Part shown: piece after piece, positions 12,101 to 23,318 of the stretch
Layout: each line of letters opens with the position of its first letter
Position numbering within the stretch: the first letter of the stretch is position 1
NCBI GenBank assembly: GCA_903813345.2
Contig: CAIIXF020000004.1
Coordinates: 3,121,525-3,185,524, forward strand
DNA length: 64,000 bases
Source of the DNA: Owenia fusiformis
Taxonomy: Eukaryota > Annelida > Polychaeta > Sabellida > Oweniidae
Reading direction: 5' to 3'
Position numbers and translations under genes: made by a program
Notes under the pieces: model-generated
What the model saw: the letters and a program-made list of their open reading frames with translations, nothing else
Databases searched by the model: none
Told to the model about the DNA's origin: nothing

Positions 12101-14297
12101 TTCTGGATATTTTGTTGAAATCAATCTCATAAGATTATGGGGGTGTATTTATTAAGACTCACCAAATTATATTAATGTGCATAACATAACAATATAACTC
12201 ACATTGCATGGTATCATATTATTCATTTAAAATTTACTTTTAGGATGGAGTATACATTAAGGGCCTGTACCTACAAGGTGCTGGTTGGGATAAGAAGAAT
12301 GCGTGTCTAGTTGAGGCAGAACCCATGCAACTTGTTTGTCCCATTCCATCAATCCATTTCAAACCAGTTGAAAACAAGAAGAAAAGTGGAAAGGGTGAGT
12401 TACTGTTATAAATTATTTGTTATTCGCTGTGTATGTGATTTGTACTAAAATGCAACACAAAAGCTATGGTTTTGTTGATTTGTGTTTAAATGTCAACTTT
12501 TGTTTTTATTTTTAAAATAATTGATTGTAGTTGTTTTGCTAACATCACATTTTCAGTTAAAGCACATTTTCAATTTTAAATGAGTAAAACTCAGCAATGA
12601 TATGTTGAGTTTTCTTCATTTGTTTTTACCATTACTATATTGTTTTGAACACCTATTTTTGTCTGTGTTTCCTTAAAGGATTGTTTTGATATATTTTGCA
12701 CATTAATTTTGCTTTTGTCAATTTGTTTAATTATTTATTTACACAATTAAATTTTTATTGTTTCACGTTACTAACAGCAACCTTGTTTTGTAAATCTCTC
12801 TCAGCAGTGACTGTTTGAATACATTACTGCGAAACTGTATAATGCACAACCCCTAAAGATTCATAAATTCTGGCATTGCGTCAATCAACTAATTTTGACC
12901 ATGTATCTTAGAGGCTATGCATTATACTGAGTTGTTTATTTAAATGTTTGATGTCTTACAGCCATTTACCACTGTCCGGTATATTATATGCCATTGCGAG
13001 CAGGGACTATGAATCGTCCTGGTTACCAACTGAGTGTTGAATTAAAAAGTGGGGAAAAGCCACCTGAACATTGGATTCGTCGTGCTACTGCACTTTTGCT
13101 AAGCTTGGATGTTTGATCCTACATAATTGTGTAATTAACATACTTTTTATTTTGATTTGCTTGTGTGTAGTACTAAGTTAGGTGTAGTTTGTAGTGTATA
13201 TAGTAGCTAATCTTCTTCGATTTGGTCTTGAACTTGATTTGTAGATCTTGGATTGTTAAGACCACTTGCTTATTCCCAATATACCATTGAACATTTGCAT
13301 GTTTGTATAAATATATGTATATGCACCTACCCCCATTTTTAGCCACTACCAATCATCTATATTGATGGTGAAGGGACTTATATTGAAAGAACTGTGATAG
13401 CCTAGAACTATCTAGGCAGTCACCAGACTATTAACTTGTGTATACTATACACATATAACCAATTCCCAGACTTATTTGTTTCCTAGTCCCTACCAAACCA
13501 TTTCAATGTCAAAGGGCTGCTATAGATAGCTTCTAGAACGATCTAGGCAGCCCTCAGACTGTTTAGCTATTAACATGTGTAAACACATATACCCAGCTCC
13601 TAGACTTATTTATGTTTTCTATAACCAGCTCCCAGACTTACTTGTGTTTCCTAGTCCCTGCCAAAAATATGTAACTGTCAAAGGACTGCTATAAATAGCC
13701 TCTAGAACTAGTTGGGCAGCCCTCAGACTGTTTAGCTATTAACATGTGTATACACATATACCCAGCTCCTAGACTTATTTATGTTTTCTATAACCAGCTC
13801 CCAGACTTACTTGTGTTTCCTAGTCCCTGCCAAAAATATGTAACTGTCAAAGGACTGCTATAAATAGCCTCTAGAACTAGCTAGGCAGCCCCAGACTGTT
13901 TAAACTATGTAAACTGTCATTATACTTTCACAGCACACCCAGCTATTTGTTGATTTATGAACCGTAGAAAATCTATTTTCAGAAATTATAGCTTAATTCT
14001 GGTTTTATCTTCTGTTTTTGCAAATATAGAATTTATTATTTTCTACCAATATATTTCCCTCTGATTTTTCATTCAATTTATCACTGTTGTCCATAGAACT
14101 TCCACCTTAGGGCTCACTTTAACCATTCATTGTATTTTCCAGGCATGTACCAGTGTCCGGTCTACTATTATCCTAACAGGGCAGGTGGGAATGGACGTGC
14201 ATCGTTCGTCGTATCTGTTGATTTGAAGTCAGGGGAGAAAACTGCTGATCATTGGGCCAAGAGGGGAACTGCATTACTTATGAGTCTTGATAATTAG
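3103..14297 (+). CDS. DNAH2: Axonemal dynein heavy chain, C-terminal part (copy A, DNAH2-like)
   Basis: Inner-arm axonemal dynein motor subunit that drives ciliary and flagellar beating. Sixteen coding exons give about 912 residues: 3103-3235, 3489-3633, 4503-4702, 5056-5182, 5648-5834, 6708-6859, 7923-8102, 8944-9135, 9591-9782, 9994-10178, 10602-10824, 10987-11253, 11371-11547, 12004-12078, 12244-12394, then either 12962-13116 or 14143-14297. All have AG/GT borders and the phases join without a frameshift. The order is the end of AAA5 with the family signature LLDDEQLINTLQTSKTT, AAA6 (LIFVLSPGVDPTSM, GNWVFLANCHLS), the AAA6 lid (GWNIAYEFNDSDFE) and the C-terminal domain (PTYYVPKDGPLSAYIEYI). 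The end GTALLMSLDN and the preceding YYYPNRAG resemble DNAH2 (I1/f dynein) as I remember it; dynein is certain, the paralogue probable. The 5' part lies outside the window. Confidence 0.93.
3838..4110 (-). repeat. Dispersed repeat shared with the cassette-exon units
   Basis: This intron segment carries the 20-bp palindrome AAGAATGGTAACCATTCTTA region, the AAGTGTGCACTT block and the TTAGACTGCTCGCTATATCT block. All three recur in reverse orientation in each ~1-kb unit of the 31-36 kb cassette array, and in the same orientation in the copy B intron (about 41960-42235). No protein is encoded. Confidence 0.7.
5155..5500 (+). repeat. ~150-bp tandem triplication of an exon 3' end and its donor site
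   Basis: The last ~27 bases of the exon ending at 5182 (ATACAGCTTTTTCCTCAGAG...GAGTG) plus GTTAGT and downstream intron are repeated at about 5303-5331 and 5452-5484, the third copy degenerate. Copy B (43328 onward) has only one copy, so the expansion followed the block duplication or was lost in B. Confidence 0.85.
6029..6667. mobile_element. Non-autonomous mariner-type element, TA target site
   Basis: The element begins CAGGGTGTCCCGAAAGTA and ends with the reverse complement, with TA on both sides (6027-6028, 6668-6669). The inverted arms are about 130 bp long. It holds no transposase. It sits in a dynein A intron; the copy B intron (43682-43963) lacks it, so it inserted after duplication. 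Its right arm abuts the exon starting at 6708. Confidence 0.9.
7017..7385. mobile_element. 369-bp insertion with 9-bp target duplication
   Basis: AATATTTTC flanks both sides (7008-7016 and 7386-7394). The ends are TACCCTGCTTGCA and TGCAAAGGGTA, imperfect inverted repeats. Copy B has the empty site (about 44262-44275). A 9-bp duplication fits Mutator-like or related DNA transposons, but the superfamily is not settled. The interior carries GATGACGTCA and CATATATAG about 30 bp apart, a promoter-like CRE/TATA arrangement. Confidence 0.75.
7798..7874 (+). pseudogene. Truncated duplicate of the dynein exon at 7923
   Basis: An acceptor (ATTCCAG at 7791-7797) is followed by the first ~75 bases of the next exon almost unchanged (VEDSTTRTPLIFVLSPGVDP), then a break at ATGTTTCTACAGCTCAATC into intron sequence and a second acceptor before the complete exon at 7923. 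It has no donor, so it should be skipped. Copy B has only the full exon (45751-45930). Confidence 0.85.
8260..8516. mobile_element. 257-bp TA-flanked miniature inverted-repeat element
   Basis: The termini are TCCTATGCCAAGTAGAGTTT and its near-exact reverse complement, with TA on each side (8258-8259, 8517-8518). There is no coding capacity. It is absent from the copy B intron (45931-46260). The interior contains several short ATATCTYCC runs. Confidence 0.85.
12962..13116 (+). CDS. DNAH2: Dynein A proximal alternative last exon
   Basis: The acceptor TCTTACAG follows an exon ending in phase 1 (12394), and the exon opens with the two bases needed. It encodes 51 codons plus stop, beginning A-IYHCPVYYMPLRAG and ending TALLLSLDV. 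It aligns end to end with the distal exon at 14143 (shared CPVYY, RAG, LKSGEK, HW, R, TALL, SLD) and replaces the final strands of the dynein C-terminal domain. The distal exon looks closer to the usual DNAH2 end, so this one is probably the derived duplicate. It differs from copy B by one synonymous change. Confidence 0.85.
13340..13915 (+). repeat. Minisatellite between the two alternative dynein last exons
   Basis: About three to four units of roughly 160 bp, each with GTGTATACACATATACCCAG, CTCCCAGACTTACTTGTGTT and GCCTCTAGAACTAG. Copy B has a related but differently sized array (51850-52465), so the number of units varies. Confidence 0.85.
14143..14297 (+). CDS. DNAH2: Dynein A distal alternative last exon (canonical end)
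   Basis: The acceptor TATTTTCCAG joins in phase to the donor at 12394, giving KSGKGMYQCPVYYYPNRAG and ending RGTALLMSLDN. This is the conventional axonemal dynein C-terminus. Copy B differs by four changes, all synonymous. A polyadenylation signal follows at 14953. Confidence 0.9.
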
Positions 14298-14470
14298 ATT
14301 ATTCTAGAGGAGAGCATCAGTGATATTGGACTATTTGGAGGAACTGAATTACTTATGAGTCTTGATAATTAGACTATTCTAGAGGAGAGCAGTTGTGATA
14401 TCGGACTATTTTGAGGAAATGCATTACTTAAGAGTTGATAATTAGACTTTTTTGAGGAGAGCATTGATGA
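14262..14470 (+). repeat. Threefold repeat of the dynein stop region and 3' UTR
   Basis: The last coding bases (CATTACTTATGAGTCTTGAT plus stop) and ~55 bp of 3' UTR (TAGAGGAGAGCA...GATATTGGACTATTT) are repeated twice more with decay. Only the first copy is coding. Copy B retains about two copies. Confidence 0.8.
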
Positions 14471-14772
14471 TTTGGTTAAGATGAGAAACACTAAATCTAA
14501 CATGATATATATATGTTGACAGAAATATATCAGTAGGGTTTATGCCTTCTTTTTATGACAGAAAGATGATGACAATGGGCTGTCTGTTTAAACTATGTAA
14601 ACTGTCATTATACTTTCACAGCACACCCAGATATTCGTGGATTTAAGAACCTTTTTAGAAAATCGATTGTCAGAAATTATAGCTTAATTCTAGTTTTATC
14701 TTCTGTTTTTGCAAATCTTCTCTACTGTCATATTTATGTTGATCTAACCAATTTAGATCTAGCCAATTTTTT

Positions 14773-14875
14773 GTATCACCACCATGTGTGATGACATATT
14801 TCTATGATCTCCAACTTTTTGGGTCTGTAACAAATGGCAGTTGGTGACATTTTGAATGGTAATGCCTTACAAGCT
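14773..14875. repeat. Short relative of the 38-1765 element
   Basis: It carries ATCACCACCATGTGTGATGA, CATATTTCTATGATCTCC, GGGTCTGTAACAA and GTTGGTGACATTTTGAATGG in the same order as the arms of the element at 38-1765, but without the tandem core. Confidence 0.65.
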
Positions 14876-14952
14876 GCCAAGTATTTGTCTAATAGAGGAA
14901 TATGTTTCCTTCATTTGTGGCCAAATTGTAGTGAATATGAAATTATTTTTGT

Positions 14953-14958
14953 AATAAA
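14953..14958 (+). terminator. Polyadenylation signal of dynein A
   Basis: AATAAA about 655 bp after the distal stop codon. The matching sequence is kept in copy B at 53263-53268. A second AATAAA lies near 15335. I saw no canonical AATAAA between the proximal stop (13116) and the distal exon. Confidence 0.55.
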
Positions 14959-15926
14959 GATCTACAGAGTATATGATAAGAGTGCTTATGAGTAATAGAA
15001 ATACTCATAGGAATGTAATAAATGATTCATGATATGAATTCCGTCCAATAATAATTCAGACTACATTTCCGTCCAATCTGTTAAAGGTGGATCAATTTGA
15101 CAACTTTTGTACATGTTTTGAGCTTCAGTGTCCAAGTTGCTAAGTAAGAATGGTTATGATATCCAGGTCACCTTAAAAAGCTAGCATTGTGATATTTTCT
15201 ATATTGACTTTTCTGTTATATGATGTTCATGAATCTTGAATTTAAAAATGCATATTGAAATCAAAACCTATTTTATTTTGGAATTTACTATGAAATCCAT
15301 CCACAATTGTTATTGACTGCCAGTTGATTTTTTATCAAATAAAGAAATATTGTAACATATTAAATGATTTGTGTTAATTTCCACATGATATTCTGTATTT
15401 AAGATTAGCTATGAGTGTGTCATAAGGGAGATGTCCATTAAATAAATAATGCATTCAATCATATAGAGTAATCATCTATTTATATTTGTAAGCAATACAT
15501 TTGACAACATATAACATGTATAAGCGGGTACAATGGTGTTTCAATTATTTACAAATGAAATAAAGAAACGATCATTTGGCATGTATCCTTACATTAGAAA
15601 GAAAAGCTACAATTAACAGTACAGTGTACATGCTTTATATTTACCAGATATCATCTCAATAAAATAAGTACAGTAAATCCTGTATATAGTGAACACCTGT
15701 TGAATCACTTAAAATGTTCACTGTAGGTAGGTGTTCACTACAGAGAGGGGATTGATACACAAGTCAATGTAAAATGTGTCTTGAAGTGGTGTTCACAACA
15801 CACACGTGTTCATTAGAAAGGTGTTTACTCATACAGGTTCTATTGTATTCATCATTACAAAACTATGGAGCATTTGCTTCAAAAATACAATATCATTTAT
15901 CTTCGAAAAATTGAAAGTTTTACATC

Positions 15927-16633
15927 CAGGGTGACACAAAAAATGCCAACCACATAATTAGTTGCATAATGTTTGTATGTATGATATCAGAATCCTTCCT
16001 TTTTAGCACATTAAAAATAGGCTCCATGAAGCAACTCCACAAGAAGTTACAGATGAATATCTCATGCAGATGTACGTTTATAAGCCTTGCAAGATTCCAC
16101 ACTGTGTGAGCACAGTACCGTGGGTCCTTTATTTTTTAGCACATTTGAACTAGGCTCCATGAAGCAACTCCACAAGAAGTTACAGATGAATATCTCATGC
16201 AGATGTACGTTTATAAGCGTTGCAAGATTTGCTCTAAATTTCGATTCCTCTTCAGGCACACCTGGATTTTGCCAACATGCCACTTACTTTTTGCCACACA
16301 ACTTTGTAAATACTAATGAATTTCAGACCATAAATCGCAAAATTATATAGTTTTCACTGATAAATTCATTATAAATTATTTACAAAATCATATGTTACAA
16401 AAAGCGGTTGGCATTTTTTGTGCAGAATTTAGGTGTGCCTGCAAAGGAATAGACAACATATCTTGTAATGCTCATAGATAAATAATGTGCATCTAGATGA
16501 GCTAGTCGTCTGAATCATCTTGTGGAGTTGCTCCGTGGAAGCTAGTTTTAATGTGTCAAAGGACAAGTCAGAATTTATGCTTACAAAATGTTATGCAACA
16601 TTATGTAGGTGGGTGGCATTTTTGTGTCACGCA
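15927..16633. mobile_element. CAGGGTGACAC-ended element (copy A)
   Basis: The left end CAGGGTGACACAAAAAATGCC and the right end GGCATTTTTGTGTCAC form inverted arms of about 45 bp. The same insertion sits at the matching place in copy B (54213-54783), so it predates the duplication. Copy A has an internal 131-bp-spaced direct duplication (GCTCCATGAAGCAACTCCAC at about 16021 and 16152) that B lacks. Confidence 0.85.
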
Positions 16634-16701
16634 TAATGATTTTATATCATAATAAATTTATTGCTTCTGGGCAATACACTTTTTCTGAAAGAAGATATAT
16701 A

Positions 16702-17684
16702 CAGGGTGGTCCAAAAAAAGTGAACCCCTGCAACGGGCCATATTTCCCTTATTACTTGCAGGAATTCTTTTATATTTTCACATGTTGTAGAGGAAGGTCT
16801 AAAATTTGTGTTGGCACCATACATTTTTCTTAGTCTTGAAATTTGCAGAAATTATAAGCCCTTACCAAATATTACTGAAAGTGAATAAAGTGTGATTTTC
16901 AATATTCGCGATTCTTCAACCCTTCAACACCCTTCCCCTGACATTTTTCAAGCTGCAGTCTTAAAGAACTAGTATTTTCTCACTTTGTTCAATCTTGAAT
17001 CCTGCACATTATGGCTTAAAACTAGCATCCTACCTTTGTTAGTTGCAAAGTTCTTTTGATCCAAAGAAATGTTCTAAGCTTCCATAGACGATGACATTTT
17101 CCAGTGAAATCGCGAAACATACACCTATTTGATCTTGAAATGTCAATATCTTCATAAATCATGGACCGATTCTAATGAAATATGGCTCAAAACATTGAAT
17201 ATTAGATTTTTTTTTGATTTTTCAAAGATATTTGATGAAGGGCTTCTCAGATTCCTGGTCACAGGGGGCAACTTCCTTCCACAAGAGGCCCTCATCCAAC
17301 TGTTGGTGTAGGTAACATACCCCTGAACTGTTGAACGGTTAAAACTGCTTCAAATTGATCAATGAAAGCGTGAAATGTGTTTTCTGCTTGAATAGTGTCC
17401 CTTTTGTCATTTGGTAGGGTTTTAATCTTGTATCTCTAACTGAAAGCTGTTTAAGATCATCCAATGTGTTTCAACAATTTCTGTGAATCACATTGGTAAA
17501 ATTTTGCACAATATCTAATTTTCAGGCATGTTTGCCAAACTCTTGTAATTTCTTCAAAATTAATTAAGACTGAGATTAAATTATGGCCTTTATCTACAAC
17601 ATGTGATAATATGAGTCTATTTGTGCAAGTATTAATAAGGAAAATGTAGCCTGTTGCAGCGGTTCACCTTTTTTGGACCACCCT
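16702..17684. mobile_element. ~983-bp mariner-type element (copy A only)
   Basis: It begins CAGGGTGGTCCAAAAAAAGT after TA and ends ACCTTTTTTGGACCACCCT. No intact transposase was found. It is absent at the corresponding site of copy B. Confidence 0.8.
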
Positions 17685-18449
17685 ATAAAAGAAAATACAT
17701 TTACAATACACACATCTGCGGCAATCAATTCTTATAGATTAAGGTAGTGAGCGCCATCCTCTCTTTAGTACAGTAGTATATTACACAGGATAGATATGGC
17801 TGACTGTGTATCACGCCTGGTAATCGGAAAACGAGACGGAGGGGGATACGGCATTTCTGCTAGGGAATTCAACAAATCTTGAAGATTTAATTTTTGAAGA
17901 GAATGTTTACAATTAAATTGCTGAATGGATAGTTGCACGGTATGGTAAAATATGTTAGGTCTTCTATGATTTTTTAACAGAAACACCCGTCCCGTCTCGT
18001 CCACCTCCATTCCGTTTTAATCATTATCGAATTTTTATATGGAAACTTATTGTATTAAGTCAGCAATGACATTAATTTTGGGATGATAACGTCACTTACA
18101 AATATTAATTACAGGTCGTGCAGACCATTGTTGCTTGATGTATAGCAAAAAAACATTGACTTGAGTACATAGTTGCCGTTGCGCCTTTTTGATAGATCTC
18201 ATATTGTGATATTCTGTGATCTACTGTTGTATTACATTTTAACAAACTATATAATTTTGAGCCAAATATATTTTATTCATTTTATTTATCTAAGTTTTAT
18301 GGTTCTACGACCTTCTATCTTGAATTTCGAATCTAAACTGAGATCCATGTGCCTTGCGCTTTACATCCGTCGCGCATCGCCACGTGGTATCTCAAACCAA
18401 AGCAGATGCTAGGCAAATGTAGGAGGGAACAACGCTCCATAACAATATC
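17685..18449. other. Spacer without a recognisable gene
   Basis: Sequence shared with copy B (from about 55120), including CACACATCTGCGGCAATCAA and GTCCCGTCTCGTCCACCTC. No convincing coding or RNA gene was seen. Confidence 0.5.
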
Positions 18450-18900
18450 TAACACCCCAGTCACATTTGTCGTACGGCGGCCGTACGTCGACCGCAGATC
18501 AATTAAATCAGTGTATTTCTGAGGCGAGCGTAGGAAAACTACGCTCGCCTTGCGGCCTCCGTACGGCGTATCCAGTTTTTTACAGGCCGCAGGGTCGCCG
18601 TAGAAATAATAACTCGGAGTTATAATATTTGTTCATTTCTGAGGTCCCGGTAGAAATCAACTGGCTCAACAAGATTGAATCATTATTTGTCAATGTTTCA
18701 CATTCACTTTTCATTTGATATTACATCCTAGCACTATGAATAACATTTATAAATTGTCCCGATGTAAATAAAATGGAAAAAGTAGTATTTATCAACAAAA
18801 ATTTAAAATTCACCGTGCGGCTGCCGTGGGAAATGTGACTGCAAAAGTATGAGAGCGCAGAAATTCTACGGCGAGCGTGGGAAATGTGACTGGGGTGTTA
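18450..18900. mobile_element. GC-rich inverted-repeat element (family member 1)
   Basis: The termini are TAACACCCCAGTCACATTT and AAATGTGACTGGGGTGTTA. The interior is unusually GC-rich (CGTACGGCGGCCGTACGTCG; CGCTCGCCTTGCGGCCTCCG). A sister element lies at 56340-56799 in copy B but at a different site, so the two are separate insertions. Confidence 0.85.
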
Positions 18901-19592
18901 GAAGCGTATCGGTTCAAAAACAAATGCTCATTTTCTGAATACATGGAAACACGATTGGAATATGAAGAAACATATTTATACACAGTTATACTCCTTCATT
19001 TGACTACTGTGATATTTTTTTTATGACTTACAATAGCCGGCGTATAATAAGATATAAATACAAACGTATACGTTTTACACCAAAAGAAAACAATCTCCTT
19101 GTTGAATGAGAAGAATAAGAAGAAACACCATCCCTCTACATTTGTTTTTGATGTTACTTGATTATTAACATTTAGTACATTTAGAATAAAAAGAATACGT
19201 GTTATTGAATATCTTCAGAAACACCGTCAAGAATTTGGACAAAAAAATTCCAAAACGAAACAGTCTCCCTGGCGACGACCATCTTCAATAACAATGCTGA
19301 ATCTGACAAACCATGGGCTACCAAATCAAGCCCATAGAGATATGGATGCTAACGTGAGTTTAAATAAATTCAAAAGTATTTACCTTTTTTGTTTTGTGAA
19401 TGAAAATATTTGATCCACATGGTCATTTATTCATGTTTTTCTCATTCTCTACCAATGGTGTGTTCGGATTATATTATTCCTATTTTCACTGCGTATTCGT
19501 TTGTTTATTACGTCTCTGTCAAAATTCACTATCACAAATCTAAAAACAACATATTCTGAATACATTATATATATGTTTTACATCAAGGTATC

Positions 19593-19598
19593 TTTATT
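19593..19598 (-). terminator. Polyadenylation signal of NTase-TPR gene A
   Basis: AATAAA on the minus strand only ~17 bp after the stop codon. It is kept at the same spacing in copy B (57498-57503), which supports use; the 3' UTR would be very short. Confidence 0.5.
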
Positions 19599-19614
19599 TC
19601 CTGGTAATGGTATT

Positions 19615-22600
19615 CTACTTGAGTTTTTCCTTCATCTCCCTACTTTCCTTGAAATATTTTCTACAGTTGACGATGTCGCCTTGTTTGAAATACACATTCG
19701 CGATTTCGTCCAATGTTAAAGTGATATCATTATGAGGCTTGTTATTGTACAATAACCTCTCCATTTTAAGACATTCGGTGAAGTATTGCAAGGCATTGTT
19801 AAAGTCACCTTTCTTTGAATACACAACACCAATCTCGTACAATGATGTGGCAATATCAGCATGAGGCTTGTCTCCATATACCTGTCTTCTCATTGTAAGA
19901 GCATCATTATGGTAAGACATGGCATTGGTGAGATCACCTTGCTTAGAATACACAACAGCAATCTCGTTCATTGATTTGGCAATATCAGCATGAGGCTTGT
20001 CTTCATATACCTGTCTTCTCATTGTAAGAGCATCAGTATGGTAAGACATGGCATTGGTGAGATCACCTTGCTGATAATACACATGACCAATGTTATTCAG
20101 GGATGTGGCAATATGAGCATGAGGCTTGTCTCCAAAGACCTGTCTTCTCATTGCAAGAGTATCAGTAGCGTAAGACATGGCATTGGTGAGGTCACCTTGC
20201 TCATAATACACATTACCAATGTTATCCATTGATGTGGCAATATTAGCATGAGGCTTGTCTCCATAGACCTGTCTCCACATTGCAAGAGCATCATTGTAGT
20301 AAGACAGGGCATTGGTGAGATCACCTTGCTGAGAATACACAACACCAATGTTGTTCATTGATGTGGCAATATCAGCATGAGGCTTGTCCCCATATACCTG
20401 TCTTCTCATTGCAAGAGCATCATTATGGTAAGACATGGCATTGGAGAGATCACCTTGATGAGAATACACAACACCAATCTCGTTCATTGATGTGGCAATA
20501 TGAGCATGAGGCTTGTCTCCATATACCCGTCTTCTCATTACAAGAGCATCATTGTAGTAAGACATGGCATTGGTGAGATCACCTTGATGAGAATACACAC
20601 TACCAATGTTATTCATTGATGTGGCAATATCAGCATGAGGTTTGTCTCCATATACCTGTCTTCTCATTGCAAGAGCATCATTATGGTAAGACATGGCATT
20701 GGAGAGATCACCTTGCCTATAATACACACTACCAATGTTACTCAGTGATGTGGCAATATCAGCATGAGGCTTATCTCCATAGACCTGTCCATACATTGCA
20801 AGATCATCAATAGCGTAAGACATGGCATTGGTGAGGTCACCTTGCTGATAATACACACTACCAATGTTACTCATTGATGCGGCAATATCAGCATGAGGTT
20901 TGTCTCCATAGACCTGTCTCCTCATTGCAAGAGCATCATTATGGTAAGACATGGCATTGGAGAGATCACCTTGCTGAGAATACACATCAGCAATGTTACT
21001 CAGTGATGTGGCAATATCAGCATGTGGAACATGAATCCAGATTTTTCTCCTCATAGAATAACTTGCAAAATAATATGACGATGCCAGTTTTAAGTCATTT
21101 TGTGCGCTGAATACAATTCCAATATCCTCTAATAACTCCGCATAATCTCGATTAGCTTTCGCACCAAATACATTTTCGTAAATAAGCTTACTTTCTTCGA
21201 AAATTGATAGAGCAACTGTGTCGTGACCAAGTCGAATATGTGCCAAACCTAAATTCAATAGTGACTTTGCAACATTACAGTCAAATAGATCAGACTCACA
21301 CAATGTTTTAAATATTTTTAGAGCGACCTGGTGATATTTGATTGCGTTTTCGTAATTTCCTATTGACCAGTATATTTCGCCTATGTTGTCCAGTACTGTT
21401 GCAACGTGCAGGTGGTATTGGTCATTATGTATACACATCTCCAAATCCAATGCTTTAGTATAGTACGTTAGAGCATCTTGATACATTGAGTTTGTTTTAT
21501 AAAGCGATCCTATGCTTGCCTGAATTTCAGCAAGTGGCTCTTGGTCGACCTCGTGATCGGAATTCATTATTTGCGCCTCTTCTTTTTTGAAAGCCAATAA
21601 AGCATTTTCAAAAAAGTTCATTTCTTTATGCAGCATTCCCTTTGTCCGTTCACTACTTTCTATATACCTGGGTAAAAACTTCCAATCTCCGGTTTTGCTG
21701 TTTATTGCCGATTTTAAGAACTCTGCCCAGGGTATGAATGTCATGAAAAAGCGGTATATTGCACTATAATCCCGAACAGATAGCGATTCCTTTGAGTCCG
21801 TTGAACTTTCCTGCTCGGGAGGTCTCGATATGAACGAAACGAACTCCTTTTGTCTCGTATATTTATTGTAAGTTAAGTGACGTAGATTAATACACGAACA
21901 GACCATTACCTGAAGGTCCATCTTGGCACGCTCCTTCAATATTTTCCGATCGCATAACTCATCCAGAACATCAAGAGGGGACTGGGCGACACAGTCATAC
22001 TTTAGCTTTAGTGAATTAACAGAAATCGTGGCAAATCTGTATATGTCTTTCTTAACATGTACTTGCTTACTGAATGTTTCTGGCGTAAGAGGATTCTCTG
22101 CATATTTTTTCAAATCGTCTTTAAGTGTTTCGGTTGCCCTGGCGACACCTACGCTTTCATCTGGGAATTGTCCTGAAGGCGATTTCAGGATGTCTCCAAG
22201 TTTCGATTTATATCTATCGTGTACATCTCTGTCTCCATATATCAGGATAGTTGTCATGAGAACATCGCTCAAGTGATAGCCTTCTTTTAAACAAACGTCT
22301 TCTTTTTGGTATTCAGACATCTCGTCTGGGGTCATAATCAACTCTCTTGCAGGTTTATTTTGTGTAGTGCTACGGCCAATCGGAGTTTTACTCGCCCATG
22401 GCATGTTTCCGTCAAAACACAATCCTTGGGGAGAAATTGAATCAAAGAATTTGTTTTCCGATAATTCTCCCGCCAGTTCCTTGTTAAAGTCGTTCAACAC
22501 TGGAATGCTTAAACTTGGAATGACAGTCTCGCCCAGGTTGAGTATCTTAAAGTGCAAATAATGCACGATGAGCCTAAATTCAGTCTTTAGCTGGTTTATT

Positions 22601-23318
22601 TCGAGTGATTTATCAGTGTCGTCGAATATTATTGCAGATTCGAGATCTGAATATGCTGTTGCCTCTTGTCTTGCCAACGATCCTAGACCTACAAAACAGA
22701 ACCTACAATTCGGTGTACCCAAAACATTAAGACAGTCATCTATGAGTAACTTATAAAAACTCACAAGTTTGTTGGTAAGTTCGTTATAAAATGCTCTGCT
22801 GTTTTTTATTGTTCGCTCCTCGTCTTCTACTGTCATTTCAACTGTTTCTAAATTGACTATCATGTCATCTTTGACGATAGAATTGATCGTGTAATCAGAG
22901 TATTGTCTCAACTGCTTCAATTCCTCTTGATACTTTAATGTCGCTTTTGCGGTTGGGATATCAGTCTGCTTCTTAACCCTCTTCAAAAACGTCGTTTCTA
23001 ATTCCTGCAATATTTCATTACAGTCCTTCTCGATCTCAGTCAAGGGGTCTTCTTTGAGTTTCTTTAGTCTCTCAATACAATTCAGAGCTGCATTTAGAAG
23101 ACCTGCAGATCGAGCGAAATACCAGCCTTCAATATGTGTCGTTTCTTTAAATAACCTTTTGTACTCAACAGCTAATTCAAGAAATAAATCGATTTGTTTC
23201 TCCAGTTCTGTTTCGTCCATATCTGCAGTTTTCCAATCTTTTCTACATAGTTCTTGTCCAATTTTGTACATCCTTTGTGTGCACTCTGAAACAGGTTTGG
23301 TACGTACATGATACAATA
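19615..23318 (-). CDS. NTase-TPR gene A, last exon (NTase domain plus TPR array)
   Basis: A single open 3.7-kb exon of 1,233 residues after the acceptor CAAATAG. Residues 1-200 are helical. Residues 212-226 (GSLARQEATAYSDLE) match the hG[GS]x(n)Dh[DE] pattern of the nucleotidyltransferase superfamily, DUF294/GlnD type; D224 and E226 are the likely metal ligands. Residues about 240-590 are a helical substrate-domain-like region with many tryptophans and no signal peptide. From about 615 to the end are TPRs: about four divergent units, then eleven units of 43 residues with core GDKPHADIATSMNNIGSVY and QGDLTNAMSYxxDALAMRRQ, like kinesin-light-chain/nephrocystin-type TPRs. The gene converges on dynein A (stop codons 5.3 kb apart). 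It is not a canonical GlnD: there is no HD or ACT domain. Confidence 0.9.

Noticed and set aside
20148-21056. Shadow open frames, both strands, inside the NTase-TPR exon of gene A
   Set aside because: They follow the 129-bp periodicity of the real minus-strand TPR frame; same for 57657-58481 in gene B.
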